From Capnocytophaga ochracea DSM 7271 (lineage in GTDB: Bacteria > Bacteroidota > Bacteroidia > Flavobacteriales > Flavobacteriaceae): 64,000 bases of DNA. Made by a program: the position numbers and the translations under genes. The stretch's first letter is position 1. Each line of letters starts with the position of its first letter. Positions 53,523-60,933 of this stretch are shown here, piece by piece. The notes beneath the pieces are model-generated. The model did no database searches. It was not told the DNA's origin and saw only the letters and a program-made list of their open reading frames with translations. The stretch is from assembly GCF_000023285.1 (NCBI RefSeq), contig NC_013162.1, positions 1,404,501 to 1,468,500 of the forward strand. The letters run 5' to 3'.

Positions 53523-54427
53523 ATGAAAAAAATGTTTTTAATCTTAGCAAGTGCGGTTGTTAGTTTAACCGCTTGCAGTAAAGACAGTGGGGATGATGAT
53601 TCACCTCCTATTGAAAAACAGCCTTTTAATGCCGTTATTAAAGATGGTTTTAAAGATGAGAATGGGGTAGATCTTTTACCTCCACGGAACATAGGCAATA
53701 TTAAAGTAGGAGATTACATTCCTTATAATGTAACAATTACTGATGAAGTTGCCGAGCAAGAAGGAGAAACTTATAGAGTAGTAGCTTCAACCTATGATGA
53801 AGGTACACATCAAGAAAGATCAGTTAGTTATGATATCTATTTAGCTGACAAGGAAGACCCTACAAAAATGGTTTTACTTGAAAATCCTGAGCAACTTACT
53901 TTTAATAAGAGAGGCACTTATAGTTTCTTCATTTATCCAAAAGAAGCTGGTACATATAATTTGAGGTTTTTACTTGAGAAAAGTGTAAATAATCAGAAGA
54001 TAGGTACTTCTGCTATACCAATAGTAACTTTTAATGCCGTAAGAATCACAGCCTACTCTCACGGGTATTTTACTGGCAAATGGAAATGGGAGTGGAGTGA
54101 TTCTTTCATTCCTATATTAGAAGAACATTCTGTCAACCGTAGAAAATTCTTCTTTAAAATAGATGATGGATCTACAGAAAAAGATAAGTATCTTCAACCT
54201 GAAAAGGCAGGAATATTTTACTTTACTGAGTATAACGGAGATAATAGAGGTCCACTGAGTTTTACCGTTGGAGCAGAATATGAGTATTATCCCGAACAAG
54301 AAAGAACAAGAGCAATACAATACCTGATCTTCCTTCTTCTAAAATGAACATTTTCATACAAATTAAAAGGAATGGGGAAGACACAGAAACTGTCAAATAC
54401 TACAATGTAGACATAGAAAACAGATAA
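53523..54427 (+). pseudogene. Lipoprotein A of the cytolysin operon, frameshifted near its end
   Basis: A lipoprotein (MKKMFLILASAVVSLTACSK) open to 54347. Another frame then continues to 54427 with PSSKMNIFIQIKRNGEDTE and ending KYYNVDIENR, which matches the end of lipoprotein B (RIDYYNVKF). A one-step frameshift near 54296-54310, within a GAACAAGA duplication, therefore alters the last ~40 residues. The body has beta-sandwich-like segments (YSFFIYPKEAGTYNLRFLLE), also seen in lipoprotein B. It is the first gene of the operon behind the 12-G promoter. Function unknown; surface or periplasmic. Confidence 0.75.
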
Positions 54428-54447
54428 TAATTTAAATATTAGGAATT

Positions 54448-55539
54448 ATGAAAAATTTAAAATTTATACCAGTAATAGCAATGTTTGCTATATTTATCTC
54501 TTGTGGAAAAGACAATGAGAATGGACAAAATAAGGTTGATTTTCCTGAACAACCAGAAAAAACACTATCTTTAAAAGCAACGGGAAGAACATCAACAAAG
54601 GGGACTGAATATGTTGAAACGGTTCAGAAACAGCTTGAATTAGACCCTCCTCAATTGATAAATAATGATCTAATTAATTCTATCTATCCAGGGAGTGTGC
54701 TGGATGGAGGTGATTTTATGAATGCAGTCTATACTAATTTAGTAATTAAAGACCCAAAAGAAATCACACTTTCAACCACTCTAAAAGGTAAGGACTATAT
54801 TGTTTCGGACAAAGCTCTTCCTGTGTTAAGTGATGTACGTCAGAGAATTAATGGATTAGTATACACCAACAGAGGGCAAATAGACTTTAATAACACCTCT
54901 TCACTTGTAGATTATACAGCTGAAGAAGTAAACACTAAGGAAAGTTTTAATAAAACTTTTTCTGTACACGTAAAAGCTAATTTCCTAAAAGTTGTAAATG
55001 CAGGATTTGGTTATAGCCAAGAACATCTAACTATTCATAGTAAAAAATATGTGTTAGTAAAACTACGCCAAATATTCTATACTGTAAGTGTAGACCCAAA
55101 ATCAGCAAATGAATGGGGTAATATCCAAAGTGTAGGAGCTTATGAACCTGTATATGTAAGCAGTGTAGATTATGGTCGTGTAGCGCATTTATTACTTGAA
55201 ACAGAAGACGATAAAGAGACTGTAAGAAAAACTATCTCTGGGTCAATTGGAGCCAATATAGGTAAATTTGGAGCTGAAATTTCTGCAGAAAATAAGCAAG
55301 AGATGGAGAAATTATTTAACAAAACCAATATGAAGATAATGATTTGGGGAGGAGATTTAGCAAATGCAAAGTTGGTTACTGACTATAATAGCTTTATGGA
55401 GTTTTTGAAAAGACCAGCACCAGAAGATTTAGTGAAATCTTGTACACCTGTAGGTTATAGAGTTAAAACAATAAGAGATAACAGACCGATTGCCGTACGC
55501 ACTATGTATACTGAAGAACGATTCACTTATAAAAAATAA
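54448..55539 (+). CDS. Cholesterol-dependent-cytolysin-like (thiol-activated cytolysin family) lipoprotein
   Basis: A 363-residue lipoprotein (MKNLKFIPVIAMFAIFISC) with the CDC pore-forming core: a segment like INSIYPGSVLDGG (family IYPGALL), FSVHVKANFLKVVNAGFGYS, the family hallmark YEPVYVSSVDYGR (about 232-244), TISGSIGANIGKFGAEISAE (transmembrane-hairpin region), and IMIWGGDLANAK. It ends after TPVGYRVKTIRDNRPIAV, where true CDCs go on to domain 4. The cholesterol-binding domain and undecapeptide are absent, as in CDC-like proteins of other Bacteroidota. The lipid anchor is unusual for an attacking pore-former. It may act against other cells or need a partner; target unknown. Confidence 0.82.
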   Translation: MKNLKFIPVIAMFAIFISCGKDNENGQNKVDFPEQPEKTLSLKATGRTSTKGTEYVETVQKQLELDPPQLINNDLINSIYPGSVLDGGDFMNAVYTNLVIKDPKEITLSTTLKGKDYIVSDKALPVLSDVRQRINGLVYTNRGQIDFNNTSSLVDYTAEEVNTKESFNKTFSVHVKANFLKVVNAGFGYSQEHLTIHSKKYVLVKLRQIFYTVSVDPKSANEWGNIQSVGAYEPVYVSSVDYGRVAHLLLETEDDKETVRKTISGSIGANIGKFGAEISAENKQEMEKLFNKTNMKIMIWGGDLANAKLVTDYNSFMEFLKRPAPEDLVKSCTPVGYRVKTIRDNRPIAVRTMYTEERFTYKK

Positions 55540-55546
55540 TAGCAAT

Positions 55547-56374
55547 ATGAAAAAGATATTTTTAATTTTAGCAGGTATAACTATTAGTTTAGTTTCTTGC
55601 AAAAAAGATGATAAAGGAGGAGAAGAGCCTGCTCCTAAAACAGATATTCAGGTTAAAGCATTGTTGGAAGGTAATAATACATTGGAAAATGTAACCTTAG
55701 GACAATCATTAATGTTTGAAGTTAAAATTACAGACACACAAAATAACGAAGGTAAAAAAGTAACCTATCATATTTTCCCTACAAAAAGTGATAAAAACAA
55801 CTATCACCACGTAGCTTTTAAAGATTTTGATTTGTCAATTTATAGCGATGACGTTAAAGATTTAAAAGGAATAAATATTGACACTGCTACAGGAGAAATT
55901 ACCTATCCCAAGCCAGGTACTTATAAAATTATAATTAAGCCCTTGGTAGCAGGAAGTTTTGAAATTCATCTTAATACCTTTAAAGAGATAGAAGGAGAAA
56001 ACAAACCTTATTTTGAGAATACAAATCTCAATTTTAATGTTGTAGATATTAAAGTACGCACAGAGGTAAAAAGAGATGGTTCGAAATATAAAAACGTTCT
56101 TTACTTTCAAATCAATGATGGTGATGGGGCTAATGATACTTTTTTAACTGCTGATAGTGGAGTAAAACAAGAGTATTTGGTGCAATATCTTGGAAAAACT
56201 CTTACAGGAGATTTTGATCAAGGGAAGGAATTTCTTTTCTATGAAAGTGATTCTCAGACAGGTTCAGCTCCTGAAATTAGTACAAGAGAAATTAGCAGGA
56301 TACATATAGAAAGAGTGTCTTCTACAAACAATAGTGGCAGAAAGCGTATAGACTACTACAATGTCAAGTTCTAA
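55547..56374 (+). CDS. Lipoprotein B of the cytolysin operon, paralogue of lipoprotein A
   Basis: A 275-residue lipoprotein (MKKIFLILAGITISLVSCKK) starting 7 bp after the cytolysin gene. It shares with lipoprotein A the signal, the central phrase on strands (VTLGQSLMFEVKITDTQN; ITYPKPGTYKIIIKPLVAGS) and the C-terminal YYNVKF. The fold looks like Ig-type beta-sandwich domains. Position suggests a partner, chaperone-like or protective protein for the cytolysin; this is inference. Start chosen from the signal peptide. Confidence 0.75.
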   Translation: MKKIFLILAGITISLVSCKKDDKGGEEPAPKTDIQVKALLEGNNTLENVTLGQSLMFEVKITDTQNNEGKKVTYHIFPTKSDKNNYHHVAFKDFDLSIYSDDVKDLKGINIDTATGEITYPKPGTYKIIIKPLVAGSFEIHLNTFKEIEGENKPYFENTNLNFNVVDIKVRTEVKRDGSKYKNVLYFQINDGDGANDTFLTADSGVKQEYLVQYLGKTLTGDFDQGKEFLFYESDSQTGSAPEISTREISRIHIERVSSTNNSGRKRIDYYNVKF

Positions 56375-56395
56375 ATAAATTATTTTTTTATAATT

Positions 56396-56538
56396 AAAGC
56401 AGGCTGTCCAAAAGTACTGCGATGTACGGTTCCCCCCCCCCTCAAGGGGGGGGCAGGGGTGTTATGATTATCAATTACTTATGAAATCACAAAATACCCA
56501 ACCAATACACCAGATAGACTTTTTGGACAACCTGCTTT
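56396..56538. repeat. MITE-like element with inverted ends and G/C-run hairpin
   Basis: 143 bp with terminal inverted repeats (AAAGCAGGCTGTCCAAAA against AAAGCAGGTTGTCCAAAA, one mismatch) and an inner hairpin of C10-TCAA-G8. No reading frame. It lies directly after lipoprotein B and may also end its transcript. Confidence 0.7.
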
Positions 56539-56602
56539 TTTACAAAAAAACTATTTAATACGAACGCCTGCCATTCTGTCTCCTCATCTGACAATATTAT
56601 CG

Positions 56603-56649
56603 AAAACCTGACACTTTGTCAGGTTTTACACTTTGGCACAGCCTTTGTA
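56603..56649 (+). promoter_or_regulatory. Perfect palindrome plus sigma-54-like promoter
   Basis: An 11-bp inverted repeat (AAAACCTGACA-CTT-TGTCAGGTTTT, 56603-56627) is followed by TGGCACAGCCTTTGT (56634-56648). The latter fits TGGCACR-N4-TTGC except the last base, with GG and GT 10 bp apart. The gene starts about 108 bp downstream at 56757. A receiver-less sigma-54 activator is encoded at 6490-7743. Confidence 0.6.
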
Positions 56650-56756
56650 TTATTTCTTTAGGTAGTACTACTTTCCATTGACCGTATTTATATCCTGCGG
56701 ACGCGTAGCAAATAAATACACGAACTAATTAGATAACCTTTAAATTATTGATTATT

Positions 56757-57316
56757 ATGGGTGTAATAACCGAGAACCATTCAATGCTTGGCTTGCGAGG
56801 TGATGTTGGGAAAATCTTTGTCTACAAACAAAGAGACGGCAAGACAATTGTTTCGAAGGTGCCTAAAAAACCATCTAAGAGCAGCAATATTCAAGCCGCA
56901 CACCGCAACGGCTTCAAAAAAGCCATTAAGTACGCCAAGAAGATCAAGAATAATAACCTTGATCTGTATGGTAAATATGAAGAAATGGCAAAGGTCAAGC
57001 ATTTGACAGCCTACAACCTCATTGTCAAGACTATTTGTCCGTACCAGAGATTACGGAGGTTAATGTCGATGGCTACAATGGCACGGTAGGCTCTAAAATC
57101 ACGATCGAAGCCAGTGATGTACTCGATTTACCAAAAGTAATGGTTGAGATACTAAAAGCAGATGGAACTTCACTTGAAGCAGGAAAAGCCTCACTCGTCG
57201 ATGACGATTGGGTCTATACTGCTACCATAGCGAACTCCGACCGCTCAGGTACCAAGATTCACATCAAAGCGTACGACATCCCTGGCAATGTTTCTGAAAA
57301 AGAAGTGATTTTATAG
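56757..57316 (+). pseudogene. Conserved Bacteroidota protein of unknown function, frameshifted
   Basis: The first part (MGVITENHSMLGLRGDVGKI, HRNGFKKAIKYAKKIKNNNL, EMAKVKHLTAYNLIVK) is followed, in another frame from about 57027, by LSVPEITEVNVDGYNGTVGS and an Ig-like end (KIHIKAYDIPGNVSEKEV). Restoring one base near AAGACTATT gives a continuous product of about 187 residues, a family I have seen in Bacteroidota without known function. The sigma-54-like promoter upstream belongs to it. Confidence 0.72.
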
Positions 57317-57421
57317 CACGCCTTTTTCAATTAGCAAGTTCCTTTTAAAACAAAGAATTAGAACTAAACAATGCAAAAAACATAAGAATACAGAATGAAC
57401 GATAATTGTTTTTTAGTAATT

Positions 57422-58314
57422 AAACGTGTTTAAACTTTTTTGAGGAACTTGGAGATAAACCCTAATAGGAGCATTCCAATCCAAGTTACATCAAGATACT
57501 CATATCTCATTATCAAACCTTTATATCCGTCAAGCCAACCATTTGCTTGTTCAATTTTAAACCTATTTTTGTACAATTCTTCATCAAAATAAACATCTGG
57601 TTGCTCTCCATTTCGGGGATTAGGTTTAATATTTGCTATAATTTCTTTGCTTTCTAAAAACTCTCTAAGAGATTTGCTATCAAATCCTGCATCAGCATTG
57701 AGAAACAGTCCTTTGTGTTCTATTCCTGCTTCTTCTAATAAAGCTAAGATTTCTTTTAGTACTTCTTCTATTTCATATAAGTCATTGTGATTTCCAGCTT
57801 TAGGACTTCCCATTGCTATCATTTGCCTTTTATTATCACACAAAAAATACTATTTGTGGTTACGGCTTTTTTTCTTGCTTGATAACCTGCAGATTCTCCT
57901 TTTTGCCGACAACGTGTATGACTACCATCCAATTGAACGCAAGACATATCTAACTTTCTTTTCTTCTTACTTAATAGATTCAACCATACTCGCTGAAAAC
58001 TACCATCTTTACTCTATTTATTGAAGTAGTAATAGACATTTTGCCAAGAGATCTCTCCTTTTTCAAAATAGCTTTCAATTGGAAGTTCTCTCCATTGTAC
58101 CCCTGTTTTTAATCTCTTGAGAATCAATAAAAATATTGAAGCTAAATCAAAATTACTTTTAAAACCTCTTTTTCCTACACTTAAAAAGGGAATAATCCAT
58201 TTATTTATTGTATCTTTGCCCAAAGTTCCTGAATTTTAATGTTTTTTCTCAAACACAAAATTACTAATTTTCGGGAACTTTTACTTTATTATAGGAAAAA
58301 GTTTAAACAGCTTC
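57422..58314 (-). mobile_element. IS5-like insertion sequence, copy 2
   Basis: 893 bp, direct orientation relative to copy 1, with the same terminal repeats. Differs from copy 1 by about a dozen substitutions counted by eye. Confidence 0.85.
57430..58223 (-). pseudogene. IS5-family DDE transposase, inactivated (copy 2)
   Basis: Same organisation and the same lesions as in copy 1: TAG after YYFNK (58014) and a frame change near 57850. N-terminal part 58223-58014, C-terminal part 57843-57430. The shared lesions mean this copy descends from an already broken IS or arose with copy 1 by recombination. Confidence 0.85.
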
Positions 58315-59061
58315 ATCATTTATGATGAGAATAGTAACCAAACAAAGATAAATAATGAAATTCTATTTTGTGAGGGTAGTCTGTTGGACTTAATGAAATA
58401 TGATGATTACTTTTTTTATATGGATAGCTCATCTCCAGATATGATTAAGATGACATTAGACAATTGTCTATCTTGGCAATTCCCTTTACATTCAATTCCT
58501 AATAATCCTCATAACGACAATTACAACAAAGAGGCAGATTGGGAAGTGAAAAAGTTGATAGGCGTGTTAGAAGGAAAACTTTGGATAGCACTCAATCATC
58601 ATACTATCATAGAGTTAGATATTGCAACAGGGGCTTTAGTACATCAAATACATACAATAGCTAATTTCCATTGTAGTTGGTTGCCCTCAGCTATTCCTCT
58701 ATCCGAAGCAACTCAAATAGACGAAAAAACACATAGACTTATCGGTTTTATGTGGGAATTCTATTGGGAAATAAATCCTACTAATGGAGTTATCCAATTC
58801 TATGATTTGACAAATGAGTTTTCAGTCAAAAAGATACGCAGTGATATAGCTAATTTTGTGCTAACAGATAGTAAAATCTATTTTGCAAGTCATTTTGATA
58901 GTAAAATAGGAGCGTTGGATAAAGTTACCAAAAAACTCACTTGGGAGTATGACTTTCAAAAAGAGGAAGGTGCAGAACCGAGAATTATCGAGCTTCAAGG
59001 TAATGAAAACCTATTAGGAGCGTTAAGTTCTCAAGGAACTTTATATATTTTTGAAAACTGA
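58315..59061 (+). pseudogene. Second propeller-like immunity gene, 3' part (split by composite transposon)
   Basis: The frame is open from the IS end (ATC ATT TAT GAT...) through LLDLMKYDDYFFYMDSSSPD to the end at 59061. It contains propeller-like units (LWIALNHHTIIELDIATGAL; SKIYFASHFDSKIGALDK; GALSSQGTLYIFEN). Joined to 52161-52421 it gives a protein of about 335 residues, close to the intact neighbour at 51090 (346). Internal starts at 58384 or 58393 could make a shortened product, without support. Confidence 0.78.
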
Positions 59062-59077
59062 GATATAATGGACAAAA

Positions 59078-59287
59078 ATGATTGAAGTGCTTAAATTTAA
59101 AAGTTGGGGAGAAAATGCTATCAAACAAATAGGTAGAGATGAAGGCTTTTTAAAACAACACCTAATGTATCTTTCTCAAACAAATGACTTAAACAAACTG
59201 CATTACATTTTTGACGTTAATAAATTCTCTAATAGAGAGAAAATATTAGAACAATTCAAAATCTCTACTGTCCAAAGCGATAAATGA
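59078..59287 (+). pseudogene. Fragment of a second toxin C-terminal domain
   Basis: 69 codons (EVLKFKSWGENAIKQIGRDE; NDLNKLHYIFDVNKFSNREK) that align with the toxin remnant at 49949-51088 (KYLEYKSY...; NTLGELRYVFDISKI). The Glu of the ExK motif in the first copy corresponds to Lys here. It starts 16 bp after the split immunity gene and its end overlaps the convergent porV gene. It has no upstream toxin body. Confidence 0.6.
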
Positions 59288-60365
59288 GATTAAGTTTAAA
59301 GGTATGAAATGGGTTTTTATAAGTAGAAAATGAAAAAGGATAGGCTACATCCATTTGCCAATTGTTAAAGGCAAACCCTGCTCCTATGGATAGGAACTTT
59401 CGGTCGCCTTTGTCCTTGTGTTGGTAGAAGAACCCTGAGCGCAAGAAAAACGATTGGTTATACTTGTATTCTAAACCTATTGCCCAATTAATCTCGTGAA
59501 ACTCTTCACGAAAACCATTAGGAGCATCGTAGAAAGAGGTTATTAAGGCTTCTATAATATCTTTGTCGGGGACACCTTGCTCATTAGGGGTAGGCACAAG
59601 GTATTTCTGTGCTTCTATCGAGAGTTCCCACTCGTTATAACTATCGGTTTGCAATAAAAAACCTGCTCCTAATTTCAGTTGGGTGGGAAGATAGAAAGAC
59701 CTGCCCAAGTCGTCGTACTTCACCTTTGTTCCTACATTAGAAAGTTGGAATCCCCAAGTGTATCGGTATAACAAACTACTAATAAAGTGTTCTTGTGAAT
59801 AGAAATAGCCTGCTATATCAAAAGCTAATGCTCGGGCAACACTCTTCCCTTGCGAAGGAATAGATAGTTGTGAGCTTAAAAAACGAGAGGTAACCCCCAT
59901 TGCGAACGATTGACTTAATTGCAAACTATAAGAGCCCTCCAATGAAAGCTCAGTAGGCTTGAAAGTGCCTAACATATATGATTGTTGCCCTATGTCTTGG
60001 GTTAAGTTCACATCACCGATACTGAAATATGAGAAATTTGCTCCGAAAGCATCGCGTATTCTCTTTTTGTAAAAAGTAATCCCCCCTAAAAACACATCGC
60101 GCACAGCTCTATGGGTGAAGGGCATATAATTAATGGCTACTGCTGAAGAAGTAGGTAGAAAGATATATTTGGAAGCATTCACTCTTTGAGAAAATACATC
60201 GGGAGAGGAAGCTACCCCTACTTCTCCTTTTCCTGCTGATATAGCATCAGAATTAAGAATTAAGAACGGAAAAGCGGTAGAAATAGACTTTTCTTCTTGA
60301 CAAAAGAGGGGTGTTTTCGCAAACAGAAACACACAGAGGAAACAAAATAACCGAGTGCAGTTCAT
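59265..60365 (-). CDS. porV: Type IX secretion outer-membrane protein, PorV family
   Basis: FadL-like outer-membrane barrel that shuttles type IX cargo from the translocon to the attachment complex. The start at 60365 (MNCTRLFCFLCVFLFAKTPL) is chosen because a -7 box lies at 60382-60389; the longer frame would start upstream of it. 366 residues. PorV features: AFPFLILNSDAISAGKGEVG, NASKYIFL, FSYFSIGDVNLT, FDIAGYF, QLSNVGTKVKYDD, FYDAPNGFREEFHEINWAIG, RSGFFYQHKDKGDRKFLSIG. The overall pattern matches PorV rather than PorP or PorQ. Whether this is the only PorV of the genome is unknown. Confidence 0.88.
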   Translation of the reverse strand: MNCTRLFCFLCVFLFAKTPLFCQEEKSISTAFPFLILNSDAISAGKGEVGVASSPDVFSQRVNASKYIFLPTSSAVAINYMPFTHRAVRDVFLGGITFYKKRIRDAFGANFSYFSIGDVNLTQDIGQQSYMLGTFKPTELSLEGSYSLQLSQSFAMGVTSRFLSSQLSIPSQGKSVARALAFDIAGYFYSQEHFISSLLYRYTWGFQLSNVGTKVKYDDLGRSFYLPTQLKLGAGFLLQTDSYNEWELSIEAQKYLVPTPNEQGVPDKDIIEALITSFYDAPNGFREEFHEINWAIGLEYKYNQSFFLRSGFFYQHKDKGDRKFLSIGAGFAFNNWQMDVAYPFSFSTYKNPFHTFKLNLIYRFGQ

Positions 60366-60381
60366 TTTAATAGTATTTTTG

Positions 60382-60389
60382 CAAAGATA
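60382..60389 (-). promoter_or_regulatory. -7 box TATCTTTG for porV
   Basis: The minus strand reads TATCTTTG 16 bp upstream of the start chosen at 60365. Confidence 0.6.
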
Positions 60390-60449
60390 CATCAAATAGT
60401 TGAATTATACAATTTTTTGTAAAAGAGGAGGGGGAAATTAGCAAATTAG

Positions 60450-60498
60450 GTGCGAGCCGCACAGGCAGTGTGAGCCACACGGGCAGTCGTAGCACGAC
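60450..60498. repeat. Three tandem 18-bp mini-hairpin units next to copy E
   Basis: GTGCG-AGC-CGCAC (60450-60462), GTGTG-AGC-CACAC (60468-60480) and GTCGT-AGC-ACGAC (60486-60498), joined by AGGCA and GGGCA, with an exact 18-bp period. Stem bases differ between units but pairing is kept. Confidence 0.9.
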
Positions 60499-60507
60499 GG
60501 GCTATTA

Positions 60508-60765
60508 ACTTTGGCAAAGTGTACACCCCTAAAAGTGAAACACCTGAGCTATCAAAAAGAAACGAAGCAATTCGGAAGAGAGAAGGGAGAGGTTTTGGTG
60601 AAAAAAGGCTGTAAGGAGGGTGGGGGTAGCTTATAGAGAGCTTATAGGAAGCTTATACGAATCTTGGACGATTGGTATAGAAAGGGTATATAAATAATTG
60701 ATTAATAGTGTGATACAACAACGCTAAAAATGTTAAAAACGGGGTTTCGAGGCGAAAGAAAGAGG
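60508..60765 (+). repeat. Divergent-gap repeat, copy E
   Basis: Same orientation as C and D. Consecutive 11-bp units AGCTTATAGAG (60628-60638), AGCTTATAGGA, AGCTTATACGA, ATCTTGGACGA and TTGGTATAGAA (to 60682), then the AACGGGGTTTCGAGGCGAAA block. It lies between porV (minus) and the PKD lipoprotein (plus). The remainder of the 568-bp gap up to the -7 box at 60903 shows nothing else. Confidence 0.85.
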
Positions 60766-60902
60766 AAGGATAAGAGTCGCACAGACAGGTGTGAATCATA
60801 GGGTAGGGGGGATTAGCAGATTTTTTAGTTCTTAGAGGGTTAAGAATGACATATTAGACTTAAAAAAGTAAATGTTTTTTAGGTTTATTCTGTAAAAAGT
60901 AT

Positions 60903-60910
60903 TACTTTTG
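60903..60910 (+). promoter_or_regulatory. -7 box TACTTTTG for the PKD lipoprotein gene
   Basis: TACTTTTG 23 bp before the ATG at 60934. Confidence 0.55.
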
Positions 60911-60933
60911 TAGCCGTTTTAGAATATGATACA

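Larger units (their letters stand above)
52422..58314. mobile_element. Composite-transposon-like unit carrying the CDC-like cytolysin operon
   Basis: A 5,893-bp segment bounded by two direct IS5-like copies (52422-53314 and 57422-58314, exactly 5,000 bp apart). The outer flanks are ATC (52419-52421) and ATC (58315-58317); the inner flanks are ATT (53315-53317) and ATT (57419-57421). Cargo of 4,107 bp: two related lipoproteins, a CDC-like lipoprotein, a small MITE-like element and a frameshifted gene with a sigma-54-like promoter. Removal restores the host gene in frame. Confidence 0.78.

Noticed and set aside
58384-59061. Independent 225-codon gene with TTG start
   Set aside because: The frame continues upstream to the IS end and rejoins 52161-52421 in frame, so it is better read as the 3' part of a split gene.
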